A DNA stretch of 64,000 bases, from NCBI GenBank assembly GCA_903829815.1, contig CAIKRR010000076.1, positions 1 through 64,000 of the forward strand. The letters run 5' to 3'. The DNA is from an uncultured Pseudomonadota bacterium (lineage in GTDB: Bacteria > Pseudomonadota > Gammaproteobacteria > Burkholderiales > SG8-39). Below the pieces are notes generated by a model that was given only the letters and a program-made list of their open reading frames with translations, had not been told where the DNA came from and ran no database searches. Positions 52,507-62,573 of the stretch are shown here, piece by piece; within the stretch, counting starts at the first letter, position 1; each line of letters begins with the position of its first letter. The position numbers were made by a program, and so were the translations under genes.

Positions 52507-53061
52507 ATGGAACATCGGCAGGAACCTGGGGCAATCGAGCAATTCGAGACGCATTACGGGCGGGTACTCGATGGGCTCGCCCTTCTCGGGTGCCTGCTGC
52601 TCTTCCTCATGATGATCACCATCTGCCTGGACGTGCTGCTGCGCAATGTCGAACTGATCCCCGGCCTTCACGGGGTACCGGCCAGTAATGATCTGACCGA
52701 GTACGCGCTCTACCTCATGACCCTGTGTGTGGCCCCCTGGCTGCTGCGCCAGGGCAAACACATCCGGGTCGACATCGTCCTGCGTGCCATACCGAAGACG
52801 CTCGCCTGGCGCTGCGAACTGGTGGCCGATGTACTGGCGCTCCTGTGCTGCCTCATCATGGCCTGGTTCAGCTGGCAGGCCACGGCCGCCAGCATTCAGG
52901 CCGGAGCGCTCACCATCAAGACCCTTGTGACCCCGGAATGGTGGTCGCTGATTCCCCTGCCGACGGCTTTCGTGCTGCTGGCGATCGAAGTCGTTTTCCG
53001 GATTCACCGTCTTGCCACAGGCCCGCGCGGACCGCGTGATGATGCCGTGTCGAGTGCCTAG
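52507..53061 (+). CDS. TRAP transporter small permease (DctQ-like)
   Basis: Four hydrophobic segments; SNDLTEYALYLMTLCVAPWLLRQGKHIRVDIV. Confidence 0.9.
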   Translation: MEHRQEPGAIEQFETHYGRVLDGLALLGCLLLFLMMITICLDVLLRNVELIPGLHGVPASNDLTEYALYLMTLCVAPWLLRQGKHIRVDIVLRAIPKTLAWRCELVADVLALLCCLIMAWFSWQATAASIQAGALTIKTLVTPEWWSLIPLPTAFVLLAIEVVFRIHRLATGPRGPRDDAVSSA

Positions 53062-53078
53062 ATGACGAGGTTGCCTGC

Positions 53079-54395
53079 ATGATGAGCTGGCAGGCTGCGG
53101 CCTGGTTGTTGCTGGGTGGATCGACCGTGCTGCTCTTTCTCGGGCTCCCGGTGGCATTCTCTTTTCTGGTCATCAATATCGTCGGGGGCTGGCTCTTCCT
53201 GGGCGGCGAAGCGGGGCTTGCGCAGCTCGCGCGCAACTGCGTGGTATCGGTCACCAGCTTCTCGCTCACGCCGATTCCGCTCTTCATCCTGATGGGCGAA
53301 GTGCTTTTCCACACAGGTCTTGCGGTGAAGGTGATTGACGGCATCGAGCGACTCATCCGTCAGGTGCCCGGGCGGCTCGCGGTTGTGGCGGTGGTTGCCG
53401 GCACCGTCTTCTCGGCGATCAGCGGCTCCACCATCGCCACCACGGCCATGCTGGGCAGCCTGATGGTGCCGGTGATGCTTGCCCGCGGCTATCACCCGAC
53501 GATGGCCACCGGCCCGATCATGGCCATCGGTGCCGTTGACATGCTCATCCCCCCCTCCGCCCTCACGGTGCTGCTGGGCAGTCTGTCGGGCATCTCGATC
53601 TCCAAGCTCCTCATCGGTGGCATCGTGCCCGGACTCATCCTCTCGGTGCTCTTCATCGGCTACATCATCACGCGGGTAAAGATGTCGCCCGAACTGGCAC
53701 CCAACAGCGCGTTCGAGGAGTACGAAGGCTGGGAGAAACTGCGCCCCCTGTTCCAGTACGTGCTGCCCCTCGTGTCGATCTTCGTGATCGTGGTGGGCGC
53801 GATGATCGCCGGCTGGGCAACGCCGACCGAATCGGCTGCGATCGGGGCCTTTGCAACGGTGCTGCTCGCCATGCTCTACCGGGCGCTCTCCCTCGAGAAA
53901 CTCATCGCCTCACTCAAGGGTACGGTCTCGGTGTCGGGGATGATCCTCTTCATCATCGTGGGCGCCACCACCTTCGCGCAGATCCTGTCGTTCTCCGGGG
54001 CCAGCAGCGGACTGGTGCAACTCATCACCGGCCAGGGGCTGTCGGCGCAGGTGATCATCATGGGGATGATGTTGCTCCTCATCTTCCTTGGCATCTTCGT
54101 CGATCAGGTGAGCATGATGCTGATCACGCTGCCGATCTTCATGCCCATCGTGCAATCGCTCGGCGTCGATCCCATCTGGTTCGGCGTGATGTTCCTCATC
54201 TGCATGCAACTGGGGCTACTGCTGCCCCCGCACGGCATGCTGCTGATGACCATGAAGGGGGTTGCGCCGCCTCAGGTGACGATGCTGCACATCTTCAAGG
54301 CTGTGACGCCCTATGTGGTGATCAGCATTATCATGCTTGCAGCCGTGTTCCTGTGGCCACCCGTGGCCACCTGGCTACCCGGCTGGCTCGGCTGA
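53079..54395 (+). CDS. TRAP transporter large permease (DctM-like)
   Basis: FSAISGSTIATTAMLGSLMVPVMLARGYHPTMATGPIMAIGAVDMLIPPSALTVLLG. Confidence 0.94.
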   Translation: MMSWQAAAWLLLGGSTVLLFLGLPVAFSFLVINIVGGWLFLGGEAGLAQLARNCVVSVTSFSLTPIPLFILMGEVLFHTGLAVKVIDGIERLIRQVPGRLAVVAVVAGTVFSAISGSTIATTAMLGSLMVPVMLARGYHPTMATGPIMAIGAVDMLIPPSALTVLLGSLSGISISKLLIGGIVPGLILSVLFIGYIITRVKMSPELAPNSAFEEYEGWEKLRPLFQYVLPLVSIFVIVVGAMIAGWATPTESAAIGAFATVLLAMLYRALSLEKLIASLKGTVSVSGMILFIIVGATTFAQILSFSGASSGLVQLITGQGLSAQVIIMGMMLLLIFLGIFVDQVSMMLITLPIFMPIVQSLGVDPIWFGVMFLICMQLGLLLPPHGMLLMTMKGVAPPQVTMLHIFKAVTPYVVISIIMLAAVFLWPPVATWLPGWLG

Positions 54396-54473
54396 AAGAT
54401 CCCGCCCCGCACCAGCGCGGGGCCCGCGGCAGGCTGCCGGCCCACCGGGCCTGCCCACTGATGAAGGCTTGCC

Positions 54474-56618
54474 ATGGAACGCTCGTTCAAGGAAGAGATC
54501 AAATCGCTGCGCCTGGGTGAGGGCGACGAATTCGTCGGCGAGGGCATCCTGGCCGTCACCAAGGCCCTGCTGCAATCGGGCGTCTCCTATGTAGGCGGTT
54601 ATCAAGGTGCGCCCATCTCGCACCTCATCGACGTGCTGACCGAGGCCGAGGACCTGCTCGGCGAGCTTGGCGTGCATCTGGAGACCAATGCCTCTGAGGC
54701 AGCGGCGGCGGCCATGCTCGGCGCCTCGATCAACTACCCGATCCGGGGGGCGGTGGCCTGGAAGTCAACGGTCGGTACCAATGTCGCCTCCGACGCCCTG
54801 GCCAATCTGGCCTCGGCTGGCGTACTCGGCGGCGCACTGATCGTGATTGGTGAAGACTACGGCGAGGGCGCCTCGATCATGCAGGAGCGCAGCCATGCGT
54901 TTGCGATGAAGTCGCAGATCTGGCTGCTCGACCCGCGCCCCGACCTGCCCACCATCGTGCGCATGGTCGAACACGGCTTCGAACTGTCCGAAGCATCGAA
55001 CAGTCCGGTGATGCTCGAATTGCGCATCCGTGCCTGCCATGTGCACGGCAGCTTTCGCACCCGCGACAATCGTGCGCCGGTGGTTTCGACCACCGATCCA
55101 ATGCAATCGCCCGAGTTCGACTATGGCCGCATCGTGCTGCCACCTTCGACCTACACCCAGGAAAAGCACAAGATCGATGTGCGCTGGCCAGCGGCCGTAG
55201 CCTACGTGCGCGAGCACCAGCTGAACGAAGTGTTCAAAGGTGACATCGAGGGCCTGGGCATCATCTGCCAGGGCGGCATGTACAACGCCACCGTGCGTGC
55301 GCTGCACCAGCTCGGGCTTGCCGATGCCTTTGGCGCTTCGCGTATACCGATCCTGTGCCTGAACGTCACCTACCCACTCGTACCCGAGGAAGTCACCGGC
55401 TTTTGCAGCGGGCGCGCCCACGTGCTCGTGGTTGAAGAAGGACAACCGGCCTTCATCGAAGACGCGGTACTGGCAGCCCTGCGCCGCGGTGATGTCAACG
55501 GTGCCGTGGTGCACGGCAAGGATGTGCTGCCGCTGGCCGGGGAATACACCGGTGAGACCGTCGTGGCGGGTATGCGACGCTTTCTCGAGATGACCCTCGA
55601 CGACCTGCCGGCGGGCAGTATCCGGGTCGAGACAGCAGCGGTCACTGCACGCCACGATGCGCTCGGGGCCGCCAAGCGCCAGGCCATGACGCTCCTCGGC
55701 GGTCCGGTGGCGCCACGCCCCCCGGGCTTTTGCGTCGGCTGCCCGGAGCGTCCGGTGTTCTCGGCGATGAAACTCATCGAGCGCGACGGCGGGCCCTTCC
55801 ACATCTCGGCCGACATCGGCTGCCATCTGTTCTCGACCCTGCCGCCCTTCAACATCGGCAACACGGTGCTGGGCTATGGCCTGGGCCTCGCCTCGAACGC
55901 AGCGGTCGATCCGCTCTTCAACCGTCGCACCGTCACGGTGATGGGAGACGGCGGCTTCTGGCACAACGGACTCACCTCGGGCATCACCAACGCGGTGTTC
56001 AATCGCGATGACGGCATCCTGGTGATCATGAACAACGGCTACACCTCGGCCACCGGCACCCAGCACATCCCGTCCTCGCCCCATCAGGCCGACACCAAGA
56101 TGACCGGCATGTCGATCCGCAAGGCGCTCGAGGGCATCGGCGTGAAGTGGGTGAAGACCGTCACCACCTACAAGGTAAGCCAGATGAAGGACACCTTGGC
56201 CGAGGCGATGAACTCGAGCTATGCCGGTCTCAAGGTGATCATTGCCGAGAGCGAATGCCAGCTGGAGAAACAACGTCGCATCAAGCCGGTGATCGCCAAT
56301 CTGCTCAAATCGGGCAAGCGTGTCATCCGAACACGGTTTGGCGTCGACGAAGATGTCTGTTCGGGTGATCACTCATGCATCCGGCTATCCGGATGCCCGT
56401 CACTGACCGTTCGCGACTCGAGCGACCCGTTGAAGGTTGACCCGGTTGCGCATGTGAACAACGGCTGCGTCGGCTGCAGCCTGTGTGGTGAAGTGGCGCA
56501 TGCTGCGGTGCTATGCCCTTCGTTCTTCCGTGCCGAAGTCGTCCAGAACCCGGGCTGGTGGGACTCCTTCCGCTGGCTGATCAGTCGCGCCTTCATCAGC
56601 GTCCTGCAACGGGCCTGA
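54474..56618 (+). CDS. Indolepyruvate:ferredoxin oxidoreductase alpha-subunit-like protein, copy 1
   Basis: Pyrimidine-binding domain GYQGAPISHLIDVL..., FCVGCPERPVFSAMKL, TPP motif MGDGGFWHNGLTSGITNAVFNRDDGILVIMNNGYTSATGTQ, C-terminal Fe-S motifs. Confidence 0.9.
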   Translation: MERSFKEEIKSLRLGEGDEFVGEGILAVTKALLQSGVSYVGGYQGAPISHLIDVLTEAEDLLGELGVHLETNASEAAAAAMLGASINYPIRGAVAWKSTVGTNVASDALANLASAGVLGGALIVIGEDYGEGASIMQERSHAFAMKSQIWLLDPRPDLPTIVRMVEHGFELSEASNSPVMLELRIRACHVHGSFRTRDNRAPVVSTTDPMQSPEFDYGRIVLPPSTYTQEKHKIDVRWPAAVAYVREHQLNEVFKGDIEGLGIICQGGMYNATVRALHQLGLADAFGASRIPILCLNVTYPLVPEEVTGFCSGRAHVLVVEEGQPAFIEDAVLAALRRGDVNGAVVHGKDVLPLAGEYTGETVVAGMRRFLEMTLDDLPAGSIRVETAAVTARHDALGAAKRQAMTLLGGPVAPRPPGFCVGCPERPVFSAMKLIERDGGPFHISADIGCHLFSTLPPFNIGNTVLGYGLGLASNAAVDPLFNRRTVTVMGDGGFWHNGLTSGITNAVFNRDDGILVIMNNGYTSATGTQHIPSSPHQADTKMTGMSIRKALEGIGVKWVKTVTTYKVSQMKDTLAEAMNSSYAGLKVIIAESECQLEKQRRIKPVIANLLKSGKRVIRTRFGVDEDVCSGDHSCIRLSGCPSLTVRDSSDPLKVDPVAHVNNGCVGCSLCGEVAHAAVLCPSFFRAEVVQNPGWWDSFRWLISRAFISVLQRA

Positions 56619-56693
56619 GCGCCTGTCACACGCACACTGGCAAACAACCCTTCGCGCATGTCCGATCGCGAAAGGGCTACCGGAGAGTCTTGT

Positions 56694-58265
56694 ATGAGCA
56701 CACTGCCCGAACGTCCGCTCACCATCCTGATTGCCGCCCTGGGTGGTGAAGGCGGCGGGGTGATGGCCGACTGGCTGGTGGCGGCGGCCACCGCGCAGCA
56801 CTTCCCGGTGCAGAGCACCTCGATTCCGGGCGTTGCCCAGCGCACGGGTGCCACCACCTACTATCTGGAGATCTACCCGGTACCCACCAGCGAACTCGGC
56901 GAGCGCCGTCCGGTGCTCGCGCTCACGCCCTCGCCCGGTTATGTCGACCTGATGGTGGCCTCTGAACTCATCGAAGCCGGGCGCGCGATGCAGAACGGCT
57001 TCGTGAGTCCTGAGCGCACCACGCTCGTGGCCTCGACCCATCGCATCTACACCACGCTCGAGAAGATGCACATGGGCGATGGCCGTATCGACCCCGAGCG
57101 CATCCTGGGTGCCGCCAGCACGCTCGCGCGCAGGGCGCACCTGTTTGACATGGCGGCGCTGGCCCAGCAGGCGGGCACCGTGATCAGCGCCGTGCTCTTC
57201 GGCGCAATGGCCGGTGCCGGCGTGCTGCCCATTCCGCGTGCCGCCTGTGAAGCAGTGATCCGGGCCTCGGGCAAGGGGGTCGAGGCGAGCCTGCGGGGCT
57301 TCGACCTGGGCTGGAAGCACGCCACTGGCGAGGCGACCGAGCGGCCAGCGGCACAGATCAAACGATGGGTGGCAAACCCCTCGGAGCGCGTGCACGCAAC
57401 GCTGCCGGTTGAAGTACAGCCTTTTGCCGATGAAGGCGCTACCCGCACCGCCGACTTCCAGGATGCCGCCTACGCAAGCCTCTACCTGGACCGGGTCGAA
57501 GCAGTGGCGAAGATCGATCGTGAACAAGGTGGCGGCGCTGCCGGCTACGCCCTCACCCGCGAGACGGCCCGGTTTCTAGCGCTCTGGATGTGCTTCGAGG
57601 ACGTGATCCGGGTGGCAGACCTCAAGACTCGCCGCAGCCGGGTCGATCGGGTGCGCGAAGAGGCGATGGCCAAGGCGCATGAACCGGTGCATATCGTCGA
57701 ATACCTCAAGCCCGGGGTCGATGAGATCGCCTCGATCATGCCGGCCGCCCTCGGGCGAGCCTTCGAGGGCTGGGCAAAACGTCGCGGGCTGCGATTGCAG
57801 AAGGGACTCTACATCCGCTCGACCAGCCTCACCGGCTTTCTGATGCTGCGCACGCTGGCAGCCCTTCGCCCGCTGCGCCGTGCGAGCCTGCGCTTCGGCA
57901 TCGAGCAGCAGACCATCGATCGCTGGCTTGCCGCCATTCGCAGTGCAGCCGCAACCGATCTTGGCCTCGCGCTGGAGATTGCCTTGCTCGGTCGGTTGAT
58001 CAAGGGCTATGGCGAGACCTATCAGCGCGGGCGCGAAAACTTCCTGCGTATCATGGCCACGCTGGTCGACGCGGGCGATGGTCGCGAACCGGCCGCACGA
58101 CGAGCCGCCGTCCGCGCCGCACGCGAAGCGGCGCTCGCTGACCCGGAAGGACGCAAGCTCGAAGGCAGCCTTGCCGCTGCCGGCATCACGCCGCTGCCCC
58201 CGAGGGCCAAGCCCATCCAGTTCCTGCGCAAGCCCCCGGCACGAACGAGCGGCCGCGCGCACTGA
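56694..58265 (+). CDS. Indolepyruvate oxidoreductase beta-subunit-like protein (gamma-type 2-oxoacid oxidoreductase domain plus C-terminal extension)
   Basis: LTILIAALGGEGGGVMADWLVAAATAQHFPVQSTSIPGVAQRTGATTYYLEIYP. Confidence 0.9.
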   Translation: MSTLPERPLTILIAALGGEGGGVMADWLVAAATAQHFPVQSTSIPGVAQRTGATTYYLEIYPVPTSELGERRPVLALTPSPGYVDLMVASELIEAGRAMQNGFVSPERTTLVASTHRIYTTLEKMHMGDGRIDPERILGAASTLARRAHLFDMAALAQQAGTVISAVLFGAMAGAGVLPIPRAACEAVIRASGKGVEASLRGFDLGWKHATGEATERPAAQIKRWVANPSERVHATLPVEVQPFADEGATRTADFQDAAYASLYLDRVEAVAKIDREQGGGAAGYALTRETARFLALWMCFEDVIRVADLKTRRSRVDRVREEAMAKAHEPVHIVEYLKPGVDEIASIMPAALGRAFEGWAKRRGLRLQKGLYIRSTSLTGFLMLRTLAALRPLRRASLRFGIEQQTIDRWLAAIRSAAATDLGLALEIALLGRLIKGYGETYQRGRENFLRIMATLVDAGDGREPAARRAAVRAAREAALADPEGRKLEGSLAAAGITPLPPRAKPIQFLRKPPARTSGRAH

Positions 58266-58322
58266 AGCAGGTCTGCGGCAGACCCGCTTTAACGACACGG
58301 AGACCGACGAGGAGACTGACTG

Positions 58323-60470
58323 ATGGAGCGACTCTTCACCGAAGAGATCGAGGCGCTGCAACTGGGTGAGGGCGAAACCTTCCACGGCGAGGGGATTCTC
58401 GCGGTGACCAAGGGGCTCCTGCAGTCGGGCGTGGCCTATGTCGGTGGTTACCAGGGCGCACCGGTCTCGCACCTGCTCGATGTGATGGTGCAGGCGCGCG
58501 ATTATCTGGACACGCTCGGCGTGCATGTCGAGGCCTGCACCAACGAAGCGTCCGCCGCCGCCATGCTCGGGGCATCGATCAACTATCCGATGCGCGGTGC
58601 GGTGACCTGGAAGTCGATCGTCGGTACCAATGTGGCCTCCGACGCGCTGTCGAACCTTGCCTCGGCTGGCGTCACCGGTGGCGCCCTCATCGTGGTGGGC
58701 GAAGATTATGGCGAGGGCGCGAGCGTCATACAGGAACGCACCCACGCCTTTGCCCTCAAGTCGACGATGTGTCTGGTCGACCCGCGTCCCTCACTGCCGC
58801 ATATCGTCGATATGGTCGAGGCGTCGTTCGAACTGTCCGAGGCCTGCAACGCGCCCGTCATCATGGAACTGCGGATTCGCGCCTGCCATGTGCAGGGGAG
58901 CTTTGCGACCCGCGCCAACCGCGCCCCAGCCATCTCGGCGCGCGCACCGATGGCCGAACCCGCCGCCTTCCTCTATGACCGGCTCGCGCACCCACCAGCC
59001 ACCTTCCGCCAGGAAAAACTGAAGTCCGATGTGCGCATGCCGGCTGCGCGCCGCCACATCATGGCGCGCGGCCTGAACGAACAGATCGACGGTGCCCACA
59101 GCGAACTTGGGCTCATCGTACAGGGTGGCTTGCACCCCAACCTCGTGCGGGCAATGCAGCAACTGGGCCTGGCCGATGGCTTCGGAGAGAGCCAGTTGCC
59201 GATGCTCATCCTCAACGTGGTCTATCCGCTCGTGCCCGAGCAGATAAGCGCGTTCTGTGCAAGCCGCCGCGCCGTCCTGGTCATCGAGGAAGGGCAACCG
59301 GAATTCATCGAGCAGGAACTGGCGCTCCTGCTCAGACGCGCCGGTGTCGACACCGCGCTGCACGGCAAGGACATGCTGCCACTTGCAGGCGAGTACACCG
59401 CCGAAGTGATCCTGCGCGGCCTTCATCGCTTTGTGGCAACCCACGGCCCGGACATCGACATCGCAGCAGGCACCCGGACCCTCGAGCATATCGACGCACT
59501 GCGCACCCAGGCTGCCAGCGCGCTGGGTACCGGCATGCCTCCACGTCCACCCACCTTCTGCGTCGGCTGCCCCGAACGACCGGTGTTCGCCGCCATCAAG
59601 CTCGTCGAGCGCGAGGTTGGAACGCCTCACATTGCCGGTGACATCGGCTGCCATGCACTCGCCACGTTCGAACCGTTTTCAGTCGGCAACTCGATTCTCG
59701 GCTACGGTATGGGACTGGCCAGTGCGGCCGCAGTGGGGCCTGCGATGAATCGTCGCACCCTCTCGATCATGGGCGATGGGGGCTTCTGGCACAACGGCTT
59801 CCTGTCTGGGGTGTCATCCGCCCTGCACAACGGTGACGATTCGATTCTGGTGGTGATGAAGAACGGCTACACCTCGGCCACCGGCACACAGGATCTCCTG
59901 TCGACCCCGGCCGAGAGCGCCCGTGCAGCTGCGCGCGCCAACAGTGCAGTGCATGCCGATCAGCGTATCGAACAGACGCTCAAAGGGGCTGGCGTACGCT
60001 GGCTTCGCACCGTCAACAACTACCGGGTCGGTGACATGGTGGGTGTCCTGCGCGAGGCCTTCACCACGGCCGAGGGCGGCCTCAAGGTCATCATCGCCGA
60101 GGGCGAATGCCAGCTCGAGCGTCAGCGTCGGATACGGCCGATTCTGGCAGGCCTGCTGCGCGCGGGGAAACGCGTCGTTCGCACCCGGTTCGGCGTGGAC
60201 GCCGACACCTGCTCGGGCGATCATTCCTGCATACGACTCTCGGGCTGTCCTTCGCTCACGTTGCGTGATTCGGGTGACCCGCTCAAGGTCGACCCGGTGG
60301 TCCAGGTAAACCACGCCTGTGTCGGCTGTGGTCTCTGTGGCGAAGTGGCTCACGCGGCCGTCCTCTGCCCCTCGTTCTACCGCGCCGAGATCGTGCAGAA
60401 TCCTGGATTGATCGACCGCCTGCTCTGGGGCGTACGCAATCGCGTGACCGGCTGGCTGGCACCGCAGTGA
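58323..60470 (+). CDS. Indolepyruvate:ferredoxin oxidoreductase alpha-subunit-like protein, copy 2 (paralogue of 54474-56618)
   Basis: Collinear with copy 1: GYQGAPVSHLLDVM, FCVGCPERPVFAAIKL, MGDGGFWHNGFLSGVSSALHNGDDSILVVMKNGYTSATGTQ. Confidence 0.9.
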   Translation: MERLFTEEIEALQLGEGETFHGEGILAVTKGLLQSGVAYVGGYQGAPVSHLLDVMVQARDYLDTLGVHVEACTNEASAAAMLGASINYPMRGAVTWKSIVGTNVASDALSNLASAGVTGGALIVVGEDYGEGASVIQERTHAFALKSTMCLVDPRPSLPHIVDMVEASFELSEACNAPVIMELRIRACHVQGSFATRANRAPAISARAPMAEPAAFLYDRLAHPPATFRQEKLKSDVRMPAARRHIMARGLNEQIDGAHSELGLIVQGGLHPNLVRAMQQLGLADGFGESQLPMLILNVVYPLVPEQISAFCASRRAVLVIEEGQPEFIEQELALLLRRAGVDTALHGKDMLPLAGEYTAEVILRGLHRFVATHGPDIDIAAGTRTLEHIDALRTQAASALGTGMPPRPPTFCVGCPERPVFAAIKLVEREVGTPHIAGDIGCHALATFEPFSVGNSILGYGMGLASAAAVGPAMNRRTLSIMGDGGFWHNGFLSGVSSALHNGDDSILVVMKNGYTSATGTQDLLSTPAESARAAARANSAVHADQRIEQTLKGAGVRWLRTVNNYRVGDMVGVLREAFTTAEGGLKVIIAEGECQLERQRRIRPILAGLLRAGKRVVRTRFGVDADTCSGDHSCIRLSGCPSLTLRDSGDPLKVDPVVQVNHACVGCGLCGEVAHAAVLCPSFYRAEIVQNPGLIDRLLWGVRNRVTGWLAPQ

Positions 60471-60511
60471 GGGCAGTCGCTCACTACCCTCACTCATCGA
60501 CGACACACACC

Positions 60512-61306
60512 ATGATCCAGACCCTCTCGACGCTCGCCGTCACCGAACCCGCACCCGGCCTCTTGCTGGTGACGCTCAACCGGCCTGAAGTGGCCAATGC
60601 CATCAATACCCAGTGCGGACGCGACCTGAAGACCGTTTTCCAGGGACTGGAAAACGACTTTCGACCTTATCGCTGCGTGGTCATCACCGGCGCGGGGGAA
60701 CGCGCATTCTGCGCAGGCGGCGACCTGAAGGAGCGGAACACGCTCGACAACGAACAGTGGGTGCTGCAGCACGAACTGTTCGAAGCCGCCTTTCGCTACA
60801 TCATCAACTGCCCGCTCCCGGTCATCGCGGCCGTGAATGGCGCGGCTTACGGCGGCGGGCTCGAACTCGTGCTTGCCTGCGACTTTGCCTACGCGGCAGG
60901 CACCGCACGCTTTGCGCTCACCGAAACGTCGTTGGGCATCATGCCTGGCTGTGGTGGAACGCAAGCCCTGCCCCGCATCGTCGGCGAGCGTCGGGCCAAG
61001 GAGCTGATCCTGTCGGCGCGTGCGTTCAGCGCCCAGGAGGCACTCGACTGGGGCATCGTCAATGCGCTGAGCGAACCTGGCAAGGTGCTTGCCGATACGC
61101 TCGCCATTGCACAACGCGTCGCCGACAACGCACCGCTGTCGGTGCGCCAGGCCAAACAGTCGATTCACTATGGCATGCAGATGGACCTGCGCTCGGGGAT
61201 GATGTTCGAGATCGAGGCCTACCAGCGGATGGTCGGTAGCGAAGACCGCCTCGAAGGGGTGAAGGCCTTCAACGAGCGCAGAAAGCCGCAGTGGAAGGGC
61301 CGCTGA
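60512..61306 (+). CDS. Enoyl-CoA hydratase/isomerase family protein
   Basis: LNRPEVANAINTQ, VITGAGERAFCAGGDLKER, AAVNGAAYGGGLELVLACDFAYA, ETSLGIMPGCGGTQALPRIVG. Confidence 0.94.
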   Translation: MIQTLSTLAVTEPAPGLLLVTLNRPEVANAINTQCGRDLKTVFQGLENDFRPYRCVVITGAGERAFCAGGDLKERNTLDNEQWVLQHELFEAAFRYIINCPLPVIAAVNGAAYGGGLELVLACDFAYAAGTARFALTETSLGIMPGCGGTQALPRIVGERRAKELILSARAFSAQEALDWGIVNALSEPGKVLADTLAIAQRVADNAPLSVRQAKQSIHYGMQMDLRSGMMFEIEAYQRMVGSEDRLEGVKAFNERRKPQWKGR

Positions 61307-61370
61307 GGCTGCACAGCGCAGCGACCTGCGCGCGAGCCCCCGGCATCAGAAAGAACACCGTGGAGACAGA

Positions 61371-62573
61371 ATGACATTGACGAAGATGACACCGACGAGC
61401 GAGCGGCGCCCCTCCCTTGATCGCGCCTCGCGCACAGCCGCACGGGCGCTGGGACTCGCGCTCACTGCCAGCCTTTGTCTGGACACGGCAGCATTCGCGC
61501 AGACACCGGCAAGCCCGATCATCGTGGGCGAAGTCACGCCGCTCACCGGGCCGGCTGCCACCGTGGGCACACGGCTGAATCAGGTGAATCGCCTGTGGGC
61601 AGATGACCTCAACCGGCGTGGCGGCATCAACGGACGACGCATCGAACTCATCACCTGCAATGACGAATCGCGGCCCGAACGGGCGGCCAGTTGCACGCGC
61701 GATCTCATCGAAAAGGGCACCAGCCTCTTTCTGTTGAACGCGCTCACGGCCGGTGTTCGTGCATCGATGCCGCTGCTTGCCAACGGCCCGGTGGCACTGG
61801 TACTCACACCCAACATCCTGCCTGCACCCGCCACATTTCTCTTTCAGGTGAGCCCCGCCGAGACCGACCTCACCCAAGCCATCGCGCAGTGGCTGCGCGC
61901 CGGCAAGGCCAGCAGCCTCGCCGTGGTGGCTGCCACCGATGCGAGCGGCGAGAGCGCGATCCAGGCTGCACGGAAGATATTTCCGCCAGCCGGCATCGAC
62001 ATGCGTCTGGCACGCATCGATCTGCGCGCAACCGACGCATCGAGCCAACTGGCGGCGGTAGCCGCTGAAGGCGTGGGCGCGATCTACTCGGCCTACTCGG
62101 GCGGTGGTGCGGGCGTGGTCGTGAAGAGCTACCGCAACTTCGATCTCACCCTGCCCCTCATCGTGAGCTATGCCAACATCAACGCAGCCTTTCTGCGCCT
62201 CATCCGTGATGACATGCCGCGCCGACTGCTCGGTACGAGCATCAGCGCGCTGGTGCCCGAAGAACTGACCTCGAGTGCCGCCCGGGCCCGGACGGCTGCC
62301 TTCGGACAACGCTATCAGGAGGTCTACAACGAGCCGCCGGACATGCTCAATCTCATCGGCAAGCTCTCGGTGGATACCGCCGAGGCGGTACTTCGCAACG
62401 TGAAGAACCCCGCTGACGCGCGCGCCGTGAAGCAGTATCTGGAAACAAACCCGGTGGAGAGCCTGCACACGATACGTTTCAGCCCCGAAAACCATGTGGG
62501 GCTGGGCGAAGCCGACACGATGGTCGTGGAATGGCGAGGCGATCGCTGGGCTCGCGCCGGAGCGGTGCGATGA
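61371..62573 (+). CDS. ABC-type branched-chain amino acid/urea-type (LivK-like) substrate-binding protein
   Basis: Signal peptide then PIIVGEVTPLTGPAATVGTRLNQVNRLWADDLNRRGGINGRRIELITCNDESRPERA. Confidence 0.9.
   Translation: MTLTKMTPTSERRPSLDRASRTAARALGLALTASLCLDTAAFAQTPASPIIVGEVTPLTGPAATVGTRLNQVNRLWADDLNRRGGINGRRIELITCNDESRPERAASCTRDLIEKGTSLFLLNALTAGVRASMPLLANGPVALVLTPNILPAPATFLFQVSPAETDLTQAIAQWLRAGKASSLAVVAATDASGESAIQAARKIFPPAGIDMRLARIDLRATDASSQLAAVAAEGVGAIYSAYSGGGAGVVVKSYRNFDLTLPLIVSYANINAAFLRLIRDDMPRRLLGTSISALVPEELTSSAARARTAAFGQRYQEVYNEPPDMLNLIGKLSVDTAEAVLRNVKNPADARAVKQYLETNPVESLHTIRFSPENHVGLGEADTMVVEWRGDRWARAGAVR

Noticed and set aside
54765-56372. 535-aa minus-strand ORF
   Set aside because: Antisense to the first IorA-like gene; a similar shadow ORF occurs opposite the second copy, as expected from codon bias.
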